A DNA stretch of 64,000 bases from Halpernia humi (GCF_900108025.1 NZ_FNUS01000002.1:124001-188000); one strand, 5' to 3'; positions 18,692 through 27,518 are shown, counted from the stretch's first letter. Made by a program: numbers and translations. Notes: generated by a model not told the origin, from the letters alone.

Positions 18692-20068
18692 TTAATAATG
18701 ACATTTACCACACTCTATACCTCCTATTGCACTTACAGTGATTTTTGCGCCAGAGCCATATTGCTTTTTGAGTTTCTCGTGTAAGTTTTTAAAATAAACC
18801 TTATTGTATCCGTTTGTCATGTCGATCTCTGTCGTTCTGTGACATTCAATACACCATCCCATTGTGAAATCATTTGCCATTTGCACCACGTTCATAGTGT
18901 CGATTTTTCCGTGGCAAGCTTTACAGACTACATCTATTTTATCGTTAGGATGTTTCTCGTTGAAAGATTTTATAATTGCTTTCTCCCCAGCAACAACGTG
19001 TTGTGCGTGGTTGAAATAAACAAAATCTGGCATATTGTGAATTCTAGTCCATTGAACAGGCGAAGTCTTACCTGTGTAGCTCATTTTATCGCTATCCCAA
19101 CCAACGTGTTCGTATAATTTTTTTATCTCACCAGTATAGAAATCTCTGTCTTTTCCAGGTTCGATGTATTTTCCTTTGTATTCAGGAATCATTTTATGAC
19201 AGTTCATACAAACATTTAATGAAGGTATTTCTGAAACTTTTCCATACTTGGCTGAAGAGTGGCAAAGTTGGCAATCTATTTTATTTACACCTGCATGTAT
19301 TCTGTGGGAAAAATAAATAGGTTGTTCTGGTTTATATCCTTTATAAACACCAACCCACATGAGCCAGTTCCATACTCCATATGCGGCAAATATTGCGAGA
19401 ACAGTTAAAAGTCCTGTGCCAACATACCTGTATTTCTCGTAGGTTTCTGCAAAAGAAAATGCTTTGGAAGATTCAAGATCGGTTAATTCTTGTGATTGCT
19501 GAATTTTTACCAGTTGTCGTAATTTTAGAAGCAACCAAAGTAGAAGCCCTGCGATTACCACTAAACTTGTTAAAATAATTTTAGAAGTTGCAGCGCTATT
19601 TTTTGCCGCTTCCAACGCAGCCACAGAATTTGCATCTGCTCCAGCGGCGCCATTTGCTGCTGTTGCATCTGCCGCAGGTGCTGCAGGTGGATTAGTGGTG
19701 TACGCCAAAATATCATCAATATCCTTATCTGTTAGATTCGGAAACTGAAGCATTTCGGTTTTGTTAAATTTTAGAAAAATTTCATTGGCATATTTGTCGC
19801 CTGAAGCTCTAAGCGCCTTGTTGTCTTTTATCCATTTGTGCAACCAATCTGGGCCTAAATTTTGCTCTGCTTTTACCTTTGCTACAATTCCTCCTAAAGC
19901 AGGACCTACTATTTGCTTGTCTAAAGCGTGACAAGCAGTACAGTTTGCTTTAAAAAGTTTTTCGCCATTTACAGGATCGCCGTCTTGGGCGTGAACAGAA
20001 GCACTTGCTGATAGTAGTAACCCTACACTAATCAACAGAGTTTTGTAATGCTTTCTCCAACTTATCAT
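18692..20068 (-). CDS. actA: alternative complex III, multiheme cytochrome c subunit ActA
   Basis: A 458-residue protein with six CxxCH heme motifs. After a signal peptide (about 1-27) a class I cytochrome c domain carries CTACH; then an Ala-rich linker, two membrane helices (about 165-185 and 220-240), and a five-heme cytochrome c3-like domain with CQLCH, CMNCH, CKACH, CIECH and CGKCH. The extra N-terminal cytochrome domain is usual for the Bacteroidota form. It is the first gene of the operon; a -7 element TACTTTTG sits at 20125-20118. Confidence 0.95.
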   Translation of the reverse strand: MISWRKHYKTLLISVGLLLSASASVHAQDGDPVNGEKLFKANCTACHALDKQIVGPALGGIVAKVKAEQNLGPDWLHKWIKDNKALRASGDKYANEIFLKFNKTEMLQFPNLTDKDIDDILAYTTNPPAAPAADATAANGAAGADANSVAALEAAKNSAATSKIILTSLVVIAGLLLWLLLKLRQLVKIQQSQELTDLESSKAFSFAETYEKYRYVGTGLLTVLAIFAAYGVWNWLMWVGVYKGYKPEQPIYFSHRIHAGVNKIDCQLCHSSAKYGKVSEIPSLNVCMNCHKMIPEYKGKYIEPGKDRDFYTGEIKKLYEHVGWDSDKMSYTGKTSPVQWTRIHNMPDFVYFNHAQHVVAGEKAIIKSFNEKHPNDKIDVVCKACHGKIDTMNVVQMANDFTMGWCIECHRTTEIDMTNGYNKVYFKNLHEKLKKQYGSGAKITVSAIGGIECGKCHY

Positions 20069-20117
20069 TTAAGTAATCTTGAGTTAGTAAATATAGTTAA
20101 GTATATATTTCGTAGGG

Positions 20118-20125
20118 CAAAAGTA
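20118..20125 (-). promoter_or_regulatory. candidate -7 element of the act operon
   Basis: Minus-strand TACTTTTG (TAnnTTTG), 50 bases ahead of the actA ATG. No good -33 TTTG is visible at the usual distance. A TTTTAACA half-site, the same 8-mer as in the rprX operators, lies at 20129-20136, just upstream of it. Confidence 0.45.
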
Positions 20126-20246
20126 CTATTTTAACAGAAAATTAGGATAATCTTAACCCTATAAAAATGCAGTATTTAGTAATTTATAATTATTCTAAAT
20201 AGAGATGGTGTGTATATTTTTAAATTGTTTTAAATTTGCAGTAAAT

Positions 20247-20786
20247 ATGATGTTAATGAAAATTTTAAAGCAAGTTGTCTTATTCATAGGTCTTTTTTGT
20301 TTTGCAGGATTGTCGGCACAGCAAGTTGTAAAAACAGATACGCTTTCTGGAAATCCACTTACAATCACAATGGATCAAAAAATTAATGATTTGCTTCAAA
20401 GTGCTGAAGATAAATGTAGTATGGCTGGAGAAAGCCCAGATTCAGGTGAAGATAATTATACGACGTCTACAAAAATTGCAGTACCAGAACGAACAATGTC
20501 GAGAGCAGAAATTTGTAGAAAATACCCAAGAATAATGGGTTATAAGATTCAAATAGTAGTAGTGAAAAGTAATGATGAAGCCAATAAAGTAATTACCTAT
20601 TTTAGAAGTAAATTTCCAGATTTGAAAGCGATTAGAGATGCTTCTTTAAGACCAAATTATAAGGTTTTGGTGGGAAGTTATTTTTCTAAAGAGGCTGCGC
20701 AAAAAGATTTAGCGAGAATTAAAGGGACTTTTAAAGAGGCAGTGCCGGTGAAATATTATATTTTTTGTGTAGAAGGAAAAGATTAA
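20247..20786 (+). CDS. secreted SPOR-domain protein
   Basis: A 179-residue protein; I choose the ATG at 20247, with in-frame alternatives at 20250 and 20256, because the signal peptide (up to GLSAQQ) starts there. A longer frame from 20205 would overlap the likely -7 element TAAATTTG at 20231-20238. The last 85 residues (GYKIQIVV, KFPDLKAI, YKVLVGSYFSKEAAQKDLARIK) form a SPOR-like domain, which binds peptidoglycan stripped of stem peptides at division sites. Two Cys residues (in KCSMAG and EICRKY) lie between the signal and the domain. Confidence 0.75.
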   Translation: MMLMKILKQVVLFIGLFCFAGLSAQQVVKTDTLSGNPLTITMDQKINDLLQSAEDKCSMAGESPDSGEDNYTTSTKIAVPERTMSRAEICRKYPRIMGYKIQIVVVKSNDEANKVITYFRSKFPDLKAIRDASLRPNYKVLVGSYFSKEAAQKDLARIKGTFKEAVPVKYYIFCVEGKD

Positions 20787-20825
20787 TAAATGCTTACCTA
20801 ATATAAAATCTTTAAATAAAGTAAA

Positions 20826-20861
20826 AAAAATCCGTCGCGAGTAAATTCGGGACGGATTTTT
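20826..20861. terminator. bidirectional terminator between SPOR gene and rprY
   Basis: AAAAATCCGTC pairs with GACGGATTTTT around a 14-base loop, with A/T tracts on both sides. It can end the plus-strand SPOR transcript and the minus-strand rprXY transcript, whose stop codons lie about 40 and 4 bases away. Confidence 0.75.
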
Positions 20862-20864
20862 ATT

Positions 20865-21554
20865 TTAAGGGTTTTTAACTAAAAGTCTAAAGCCTTCGCC
20901 ATGCACATTAATGATTTCCATTCCATCATCGCCTTTTAGCAATTTTCGGAGTTTAGCGATGTAAACATCCATACTTCTCGCTGTGAAATAGTTTTCCTTT
21001 TTCCAGATTTTTCTTAATGCTAAATCTCTTGGCATAAAATCATTTCGGTGCAAGCACAGCAATTTTAATAATTCATTTTCTTTCGGGGATAATTTATAAT
21101 CTTCATCGCCTACTTTTAATTGTCGCAACATAGAATCAAAATAAATATTACTAATTTTAAATTGTTCTTGCGTATCATCTTCTAAAGTGGCGCTGCGCTG
21201 CAAAATTGCTTTAATTTTGTAAAGCAAAAGTTCAGTATCAAAAGGTTTAGTGATGTAATCGTCGGCACCTAATTGGTAGCCTTTCAAAATATCTTCGCGC
21301 ATATTTCTTGCGGTAAGGAAAATAATCGGCGTGTTTTTATCGATTTTTTTTACGTCTTCCGCTAAAGAAAAACCGTCTTTCTTAGGCATCATTACATCAA
21401 AAATGCAAATATCGAATTCATTTTCTGTAAATTGTTTTAGCCCCATTTCGCCATCTGTGGCAAGTGTAACTTCAAAATCATTTATGCTTAAATAATCTTT
21501 CAAAACAGCGCCAAAACTTTGGTCGTCTTCTACTAATAATATTCTGTTGCTCAT
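20865..21554 (-). CDS. rprY: OmpR-family response regulator RprY
   Basis: A 229-residue response regulator. The receiver domain (about 1-120) has the acidic pair near the N-terminus (VEDD), the phospho-acceptor Asp in FDVMMPKKDGF and the Lys in ITKPFD. The C-terminal part (about 130-229) is a winged-helix DNA-binding domain (SPKENELLKLLCLH, and the RSMDVYIAKLRKLL recognition region). Together with the upstream kinase it forms the RprXY pair known from Bacteroidota. The pair is probably one transcript, with 85 bases between the genes. Confidence 0.92.
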   Translation of the reverse strand: MSNRILLVEDDQSFGAVLKDYLSINDFEVTLATDGEMGLKQFTENEFDICIFDVMMPKKDGFSLAEDVKKIDKNTPIIFLTARNMREDILKGYQLGADDYITKPFDTELLLYKIKAILQRSATLEDDTQEQFKISNIYFDSMLRQLKVGDEDYKLSPKENELLKLLCLHRNDFMPRDLALRKIWKKENYFTARSMDVYIAKLRKLLKGDDGMEIINVHGEGFRLLVKNP

Positions 21555-21639
21555 AATTTTTATTTTTTAATTTTAGTATTTGGTTTAATGCAATTGATAT
21601 TCGGTTTTATATAAATGATTTTCTGCACTTCGATTCATT

Positions 21640-23184
21640 TTAAGTCATTGGTAATTTTATCGTAAAGGTGCTTCCAATGTCTTTTGTAGATTCTACAATG
21701 ACTTGGCCTTTGTGCAGATCTACAATTTTTTTCACATACGAAAGCCCCAAACCTTGGCCCTTCACGTTGTGGATATTTCCTGTTTCTTCTCTGAAAAATT
21801 TCTCAAAAATCTTTGTTTTATTATGCGTTTCCATTCCCATTCCGTGGTCTTTTATTTTTATTACATACCAATTTCCCTCATTTTCAGTTTTAATATTTAT
21901 TTCTGGTGCTTCGGGAGAATATTTATTGGCGTTATCCAAAAGGTTAATTAACGCATTCGAAATATGAAATTCATCAATTTTAAACTGATGTTTTGCTGCT
22001 ACCAAATCCAAAGTAATTTCGCCCCCTCGTTTTTCTACGATTAATTTGAAAGAATCGGCCATTTTTTGGATAAGTGCGCGTACATCAGTTTCTTTTAAAA
22101 ATAATTGCATTTCATTGCGCTCCAATTTTGACATATTCAGCACATTTTCTACCTGTTTTTTCATCCGTAGGTTTTCTTGCTTTATGAGCGCCGAATAATA
22201 TTTCACTTTTTCAGGATGCGTTGCAATTTTATCATTAGCCAAAGAGTCTGTTGCCACAGAAATGGTCGCCAAAGGTGTTTTGAACTCGTGTGACATATTA
22301 TTAATGAAATCTGTCTTCACTTCCGCAATTTTTTTCTGACGCATCATGTAATTAATAGAAATAATATAAATGCCGAGAATCGTTAAAAGCGACATGAATG
22401 TGCCCAATAGCATTGGTAAATTGTTCCTCGCCAAAGAATAATCTTTGCGTGGAAACATGATATTTAAAGTGTATAATGTTTTAAATTTAGCATCTAAAAA
22501 AAGCGGATATTTATAAATATCTTTATCATTCTTTTTAAAAAGTGCATTTATGATGCTTGTAGGCTTTTCGTTTTTATCATAGACGGCAAAACCTAAAGGT
22601 GTATTTATACCTCTTAATTTTAATTCTTTCGTTACTACAGAATCCAAAACTTTCTCGCTTACCCGTTTTTTAATTGGTAAATTAGTCCCTGCAACTCGCA
22701 CAAAATCTTTTATCGTGTAATCTCCATTTTCTAAAGAGCGGCTTAAGTCTGAGGTAAGTGGTTCGAGATTTTGAGGGTCTTTTTTTATTCGGATTAAATT
22801 TTTATCGCTATAAACAGTAGCAATCTTTAGGCTGTCACCATTTTTTGAGATAGGGAAATCTTTCTTTTCAATCAGATTTCGAGCGTAAGTAATTAATTTT
22901 CTGCTGCCAGAATCTTCTACTTGTTGAATAATAGTTGATGACGGTTGATCTTTTTCCGCCAAAATATTTTTGCCGAGATCTTTATAGTCAATATTCATAT
23001 ATTTATTGACTTCTATGGCATTGATTTTTGTGGTGGAAGATTCTAACGCACTATATACTTTGTTAGAAAACTCTTGCTCTAAAGCGCTATAATAACCTTT
23101 TAGCCAATAAAATTGAAGCGCCGTAAAAACCACGAGAGAAATGGTCATAAAGACCGAGATAATGGGAATGAATTTATTATTCAC
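21640..23184 (-). CDS. rprX: sensor histidine kinase RprX
   Basis: A membrane-bound kinase of about 514 residues. Neither start is ATG: GTG at 23184 (giving MNNKFIPII) looks better by memory of relatives than TTG at 23199. Two membrane helices flank a periplasmic sensor of about 230 residues. The dimerisation/phospho-acceptor box is MSHEFKTPLA; the ATP-binding domain has the N box LLDNANKYSPE, DHGMGM and GQGLGLSYVKKIV. Two identical inverted repeats upstream suggest tight regulation of this gene. Confidence 0.9.
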   Translation of the reverse strand: MNNKFIPIISVFMTISLVVFTALQFYWLKGYYSALEQEFSNKVYSALESSTTKINAIEVNKYMNIDYKDLGKNILAEKDQPSSTIIQQVEDSGSRKLITYARNLIEKKDFPISKNGDSLKIATVYSDKNLIRIKKDPQNLEPLTSDLSRSLENGDYTIKDFVRVAGTNLPIKKRVSEKVLDSVVTKELKLRGINTPLGFAVYDKNEKPTSIINALFKKNDKDIYKYPLFLDAKFKTLYTLNIMFPRKDYSLARNNLPMLLGTFMSLLTILGIYIISINYMMRQKKIAEVKTDFINNMSHEFKTPLATISVATDSLANDKIATHPEKVKYYSALIKQENLRMKKQVENVLNMSKLERNEMQLFLKETDVRALIQKMADSFKLIVEKRGGEITLDLVAAKHQFKIDEFHISNALINLLDNANKYSPEAPEINIKTENEGNWYVIKIKDHGMGMETHNKTKIFEKFFREETGNIHNVKGQGLGLSYVKKIVDLHKGQVIVESTKDIGSTFTIKLPMT

Positions 23185-23206
23185 TTTTATTGTTTTCAAT
23201 TTGAAG

Positions 23207-23229
23207 TGTTAAAATTACTTCTTTTAACA
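23207..23229. promoter_or_regulatory. palindromic operator candidate, proximal copy
   Basis: TGTTAAAA-TTACTTC-TTTTAACA, a perfect 8-bp inverted repeat with a 7-base centre, 8-23 bases ahead of the rprX start depending on the start chosen. A second copy with the same arms and spacer length is centred 63 bp away. Confidence 0.55.
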
Positions 23230-23269
23230 ATATAAAAACAAAAAATACGCCAAAATATTATATAAAGTT

Positions 23270-23292
23270 TGTTAAAATTTAGTTTTTTAACA
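23270..23292. promoter_or_regulatory. palindromic operator candidate, distal copy
   Basis: TGTTAAAA-TTTAGTT-TTTTAACA, identical in both arms and spacer length to the site at 23207-23229, with flanking bases extending the symmetry by one base pair. The two centres lie 63 bp apart, six helical turns. Confidence 0.55.
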
Positions 23293-23339
23293 AAAGTTTG
23301 GGAATTTCAACGGAATTAAACTGAAAAAACTTTGTGAAT

Positions 23340-23687
23340 CTATTCCTGAATTAACTCTTCATCAATAAAATATTGAATAATTGCTTTTTTCATCAAAATA
23401 CTTTGCTCGTTTGGTTTGAGTTCTGGAAGATTTTCAACGGTTTCAAATTGTGGCCATCCATCGGCATCATATTCCGTGAATTTGTAATAACCAAAAGGTT
23501 CTAAAAGCCGGCAAACAGCAACGTGCAATAAATTTAATTTATCGTCTTTAGAATATTTTTGTTTCCCGCTGCCCAATTCTTGCACGCCGATTAAAAATAG
23601 CATCGTCTCAATCGTCGGATTTTTTTCTGTATCAAAATGTTCAACAAAAAATTCTCCTATTTTTTGCCAAATTTCTATTTCTGTCAT
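23340..23687 (-). CDS. conserved hypothetical protein
   Basis: A 115-residue acidic, soluble-looking protein with no signal peptide or membrane segment. It is mostly helical, with a central aromatic stretch (FGYYKFTEYDADGWPQF) and a helix rich in Leu and Glu at the C-terminus. I recall similar small proteins in flavobacteria but no named function. It stands alone between rprX and the S9 peptidase. Confidence 0.6.
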   Translation of the reverse strand: MTEIEIWQKIGEFFVEHFDTEKNPTIETMLFLIGVQELGSGKQKYSKDDKLNLLHVAVCRLLEPFGYYKFTEYDADGWPQFETVENLPELKPNEQSILMKKAIIQYFIDEELIQE

Positions 23688-23717
23688 TTTTTTATTTTAA
23701 AAATAAGTTTTTTTTTA

Positions 23718-23823
23718 ACCGTTAAGTTTTATGAAGGGATAAAGAAATTTAAGTAAATGTTGCGTTTTTAAACTATTCAAAAAATACTTAATGCCCTTAA
23801 TCTCTTCATAAATTCTTAATGGT
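23718..23823. repeat. MITE-like imperfect inverted repeat element
   Basis: Arms at 23718-23754 and 23786-23823 are inverted copies of each other over about 37 bases with roughly three quarters of positions matching, around a 31-base centre. It fills the spacer between the S9 peptidase stop (23830) and the next gene. Its ATTAAGG / CCTTAAT words resemble those in the duplicated repeat at 51187-51449. It could end transcription of the peptidase gene. Confidence 0.6.
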
Positions 23824-23829
23824 AAATTT

Positions 23830-25881
23830 TTAAATTTTAATTAATTTCCCTTCTAATTTACAAAGAAACGCATATTCCAAAGCATCTTCTTTTAAACTTT
23901 CAAATCTTCCACTTGCTCCGCCGTGACCCGAACTCATGTCTGTTTTAAAAATTAAAATATTGTCATCGGTTTTTAAATCCCGCAATTTTGCGACCCATTT
24001 TGCAGGCTCCCAATATTGAACTTGTCCGTCGTGCAAACCTGTGGTGATTAAAATATTTGGATAATTTTTCGCTTCCACATTATCGTAAGGCGAGTATGAT
24101 TTCATATAATGATAAAATTCTTCGTCATTCGGGTTTCCCCATTCGTCATATTCTCCCGTTGTTAAAGGAATTTCTTCGTCTAACATTGTCGTTACAACAT
24201 CTACAAAAGGAACCTGCGCAATAATTCCGTTAAATAATTCAGGATTATAGTTCATCGCAGCACCGACCAAAAGTCCACCTGCGCTTCCGCCCATTGCGTA
24301 AAGGTGTTTTTCTGAGGTGTAATTTTCTTTAATTAAATACTTTGCAGCATCAATAAAATCAAAAAAAGTATTTTTCTTTTGCAGCATTTTTCCATCGTCG
24401 TACCAATCTCTACCGAGATATTCTCCACCGCGAATATGCGCGATGGCGAAAATAAATCCGCGATCTAAAATGGATAATCTCACATTAGAAAAACTTGCAT
24501 CAACGGTGTGTCCGTAACTTCCATAACCGTATAAAAGCAAAGGTGTTTCCGAAGATTTTTTGGTGTTTTTATGATAAACCAAAGAAATCAGGACTTTTTT
24601 TCCGTCTCTTGCATTGGCCCAAATTCTTTCGGAAATATAATTTTCTTGTTTAAAAACGCCACCTAAAACTTCTTGTTGTTTTAAAACTAATGACGTTTTC
24701 ATCGCCATATCAAACTCAATTGTTGTGCTTGGTTGCGTGAGTGAAGTGTAAATATAGCGCAGTTTATCAGTATCAAATTCTATATTTAAACCAATAAAAG
24801 CAGAATAAGTGGGATCATTAAATTCTAAATAATAATCTTCTTTAGATAAATAATTAAAAATCCGGATTTGCAATAAACCTTCTTTTCTTTCTTCTAAAAC
24901 CAAGAAATTTTTGAAAATCTCAAAACCTTCCAGCAAAACTTCTTTGCGATGCGGGACTAAATCTACCCAATTTTCTAAACCTGGATTTGAAACTGGCGCT
25001 GTAACTAATTTAAAATTGGTTGCATTATCTGCATTGGTGATGATGTAAAATAAATCCTGATAATGTTCTACAGCATATTCTAAATCTTCGGTTCTTGGTT
25101 GAATTATTTTCCACTCGGCAAAAACATTATCTGAAGGAATAAAATGATGTTCGTCTGAAGTTGAACTTGATGAAGCAATAAAAATGTATTCTAATGATTT
25201 GGTTTTAAATACATTAACATCAAAAGTGTCATCTTTTTCGTGAAAAACTAAAACGTCTTCTTTTTCTGAAGTTCCCAATTTGTGCCGAAAAACTTTGTAA
25301 GCGCGCAAACTTTTATCTTTTCTGATATAGAAAATATGTTCGTTATCATTTGCCCAAACTGCTTTTCCAGTGGTGTTTGTGATGGTATCTTTTAAAATTT
25401 CTCCGGTAAAAATATTTTTAAATTTAATGGTATAAATTCTTCGGCCTTGTTCATCGGTAGAAAAACTTCCCAGTTGATTGTTTGGGCTTACGGACATACT
25501 TCCGACTTCAAAAAAATCTTTTCCTTCTGCTAAAATATTAACATCAAGTAAAATTTCTTCAGGATTTTCTAATTTTAAATGTTTTCTGCAAAAAATGGGA
25601 TGTTCTTTTCCATTTTCGTAGCGCACGATGTACCAATATTCATTAAAAAAATAGGGCAGACTCTCATCATCTTTATTGTAGCGCGATTTCATTTCTTCGT
25701 ACAAGAAATTCTGAAAATCTTCTGTATCACGCATTTCAAAATCACAATATTTATTTTCTTCTTTTAAATATTGAATGACTTCGGGGTTTTCTTTATCGTT
25801 TAGCCAAAAATAAGGATCGACTCTTTTATCTTGGTGAATTTCTAAAGTTTTATCTATTTTTTTTGCTTTCGGCGCTTGCAT
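23830..25881 (-). CDS. S9A prolyl oligopeptidase family peptidase (oligopeptidase B-like)
   Basis: A 683-residue serine peptidase with an N-terminal beta-propeller (about 70-400) and a C-terminal alpha/beta-hydrolase domain. The nucleophile is in GGSAGGLL, the Asp in TGLHDGQV and the His in SSGHGG. The pattern (GRDWYDDGKMLQKKNTFFDFI ahead of the Ser) fits protease II/PtrB, which cuts after basic residues. I start at the ATG at 25881 (MQAPKAKK), since the frame upstream to 25920 runs into the terminator of hemD. No signal peptide is seen, so it is probably cytoplasmic. Confidence 0.9.
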   Translation of the reverse strand: MQAPKAKKIDKTLEIHQDKRVDPYFWLNDKENPEVIQYLKEENKYCDFEMRDTEDFQNFLYEEMKSRYNKDDESLPYFFNEYWYIVRYENGKEHPIFCRKHLKLENPEEILLDVNILAEGKDFFEVGSMSVSPNNQLGSFSTDEQGRRIYTIKFKNIFTGEILKDTITNTTGKAVWANDNEHIFYIRKDKSLRAYKVFRHKLGTSEKEDVLVFHEKDDTFDVNVFKTKSLEYIFIASSSSTSDEHHFIPSDNVFAEWKIIQPRTEDLEYAVEHYQDLFYIITNADNATNFKLVTAPVSNPGLENWVDLVPHRKEVLLEGFEIFKNFLVLEERKEGLLQIRIFNYLSKEDYYLEFNDPTYSAFIGLNIEFDTDKLRYIYTSLTQPSTTIEFDMAMKTSLVLKQQEVLGGVFKQENYISERIWANARDGKKVLISLVYHKNTKKSSETPLLLYGYGSYGHTVDASFSNVRLSILDRGFIFAIAHIRGGEYLGRDWYDDGKMLQKKNTFFDFIDAAKYLIKENYTSEKHLYAMGGSAGGLLVGAAMNYNPELFNGIIAQVPFVDVVTTMLDEEIPLTTGEYDEWGNPNDEEFYHYMKSYSPYDNVEAKNYPNILITTGLHDGQVQYWEPAKWVAKLRDLKTDDNILIFKTDMSSGHGGASGRFESLKEDALEYAFLCKLEGKLIKI

Positions 25882-25899
25882 ATTTACTTTATTTAAAAT

Positions 25900-25936
25900 A
25901 AAAACCATCTTTATCCGCATGGAAAAGATGGTTTTT
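25900..25936 (-). terminator. terminator after hemD
   Basis: AAAAACCATCTTTATCC pairs with GGAAAAGATGGTTTTT with one bulged A and a GCAT loop; followed by T-rich sequence on the minus strand. It lies 18 bases past the hemD stop and just ahead of the S9A start. Confidence 0.75.
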
Positions 25937-25953
25937 AAATATTTTATTAAAAT

Positions 25954-26694
25954 TTATTTGTAAGAATCTCTTACGTATTTTTCTATTGCCATCGTCATAG
26001 AAGGCGTTTCTTTGTTTGGCGCTGTTAGATTTACAGTTAAACCAAATTCTTCTGCAGCCGCTTGCGTTGTAGAACCGAAAACAGCCACCACAGTTCCGTT
26101 TTGTTTAAAATTAGGAAAATTTTCGATTAGTGATTTTATGCCTTGCGGACTAAAAAAAACAAGCATATCATATTCATCAATTGCAATATCTTTCAAATCG
26201 CTGCAAACCGTTCTATACATGGTGGCTCTCGTCCAATCTATATTAGAAGATTCTAATGTTTTTACCATTTCTTCATTAATTACATCAGAAGAAGGCAAAA
26301 GGTATTTTTCTGCGGGATATTTTTTAAATAAAGGTAAAAGATCGGCAAAATTTTTCTCGCCGTAACTGATTTTTCTTTTTCTGTAGATAATGTGTTTTTG
26401 CAAATAATTTGCGATCGCCTCAGATTGGCAAATGTAGCGCATAGAATCTGGCACAGAAAAGCGCATTTCTTCAGCGATTCTAAAATAATGATCGATGGCG
26501 TTTTTGCTCGTGAAAATAATACCAGTAAATTGAGAAAGATCAATTTTTTGCGTTCTTAATTCTTTCGCATCTACAGATGCTACGTGTATAAAAGGTCTGA
26601 AGTCTATTTTTATTTTTGCTTTTTTCGCAATCTCCGTATAGGGAGAAGATTCATTTGGAGCAGGCTGTGACACCAAAATAGATTTTATTTTCAT
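25954..26694 (-). CDS. hemD: uroporphyrinogen-III synthase
   Basis: A 246-residue HemD. The sequence is weakly conserved as a rule, but the two-domain pattern is clear: ILVSQPAP start, FTGIIFTSKNAIDHYF, a central LLPSSDVINEEMVKTL, then DMLVFFSPQGIKSLIE and VAVFGSTTQAAAEEFGLTV. The enzyme closes hydroxymethylbilane into uroporphyrinogen III for heme synthesis. It follows the DUF4271 gene by 22 bases, a neighbourhood common in Bacteroidota. Confidence 0.9.
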   Translation of the reverse strand: MKIKSILVSQPAPNESSPYTEIAKKAKIKIDFRPFIHVASVDAKELRTQKIDLSQFTGIIFTSKNAIDHYFRIAEEMRFSVPDSMRYICQSEAIANYLQKHIIYRKRKISYGEKNFADLLPLFKKYPAEKYLLPSSDVINEEMVKTLESSNIDWTRATMYRTVCSDLKDIAIDEYDMLVFFSPQGIKSLIENFPNFKQNGTVVAVFGSTTQAAAEEFGLTVNLTAPNKETPSMTMAIEKYVRDSYK

Positions 26695-26716
26695 AAAACT
26701 TGTATAATCCTTTAAA

Positions 26717-27358
26717 TTAATAAAATAAAAATTTCCAAAGCACCAAAAGTGGTATTATTTGGAGGGTGCAAATATACAAAATTTTATAATACCAAGTTTG
26801 TGGCAAAATTTTGTAATTATGAAATAGATAAAAAATATTTTTAAAGACAAAAATAATAGTAAAGAATAGGAGGTATAGTTGAAAAATTTCTAGTCTTTTG
26901 ATTGGGAAATAAAATTGCTGCAAGCAGCCTAAAATGATTAAAATTGCTAATACAAAGTAAAATCTTGTTGCAGTGAAATAAAATTTCTGCCAGCTTTTAT
27001 TATTGCGAACCGCATAAAAGTAGAAATAGCTAAGTGTAGTTTTAATTAAATAAAATAATGAAATACTCACAAATGTAAACCCAAACTTATTCAATTGAAG
27101 TCCGAAAATTGAAATTTTTCTTAAAAACGAAGGAACAATTGGGATGAATTGTGAAATTAAAACTGAAATTGAAATGATATAAACCGCAGAAACGATAAAC
27201 CAACTTAAAAAAATATTGCTAGAATCTTCAAAACTTTGGCTCAAATATTCTTTTATTGAGGCTTCACGTTGCAATGAAATTAGCATCAAAGAGAGCGAAA
27301 TTATGCAGCCCAGCAATGTGAAAATCACCCAATCATTATGTTCTGCAATGCGAATCAA
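26717..27358 (-). CDS. DUF4271 membrane protein
   Basis: A membrane protein of about 213 residues with six or so helices, matching DUF4271, which sits next to hemD in many Bacteroidota. No ATG fits; I prefer the TTG at 27358 (L-IRIAEHNDWV) to the TTG at 27376, because the latter lies inside the likely -7 promoter element. Function is unknown. Hallmarks are the NDWVIF start and a KFGFTFVSISLFYLIKT region. Confidence 0.78.
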   Translation of the reverse strand: MIRIAEHNDWVIFTLLGCIISLSLMLISLQREASIKEYLSQSFEDSSNIFLSWFIVSAVYIISISVLISQFIPIVPSFLRKISIFGLQLNKFGFTFVSISLFYLIKTTLSYFYFYAVRNNKSWQKFYFTATRFYFVLAILIILGCLQQFYFPIKRLEIFQLYLLFFTIIFVFKNIFYLFHNYKILPQTWYYKILYICTLQIIPLLVLWKFLFY

Positions 27359-27373
27359 TTTATCTTTTTTTTG

Positions 27374-27405
27374 CAAAAATACGTATTAAACCACAAAAGG
27401 AACAA
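27374..27405 (-). promoter_or_regulatory. Bacteroidota-type promoter for DUF4271-hemD
   Basis: Minus-strand TTG (27405-27403) and TATTTTTG (27381-27374), spacer 21 bases, within the described 17-23 range. The -7 element covers the upstream TTG start codon, which argues for the downstream start. Confidence 0.5.
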
Positions 27406-27518
27406 GATTTTTTTTTGGATTTAAAGTTTCAATAATTGCTATTTAGACTTCAAAGAAAAATGCGCTAAATTTCGCACAATAAGAATCTTAGCGAGAAAAT
27501 GCTAAGTTACGAATACCA

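Noticed and set aside
27487-27506. Small hairpin CTTAGC/GCTAAG near the bacilliredoxin terminator.
   Set aside because: Only six base pairs and no T tract; the adjacent hairpin at 27519-27554 explains termination.
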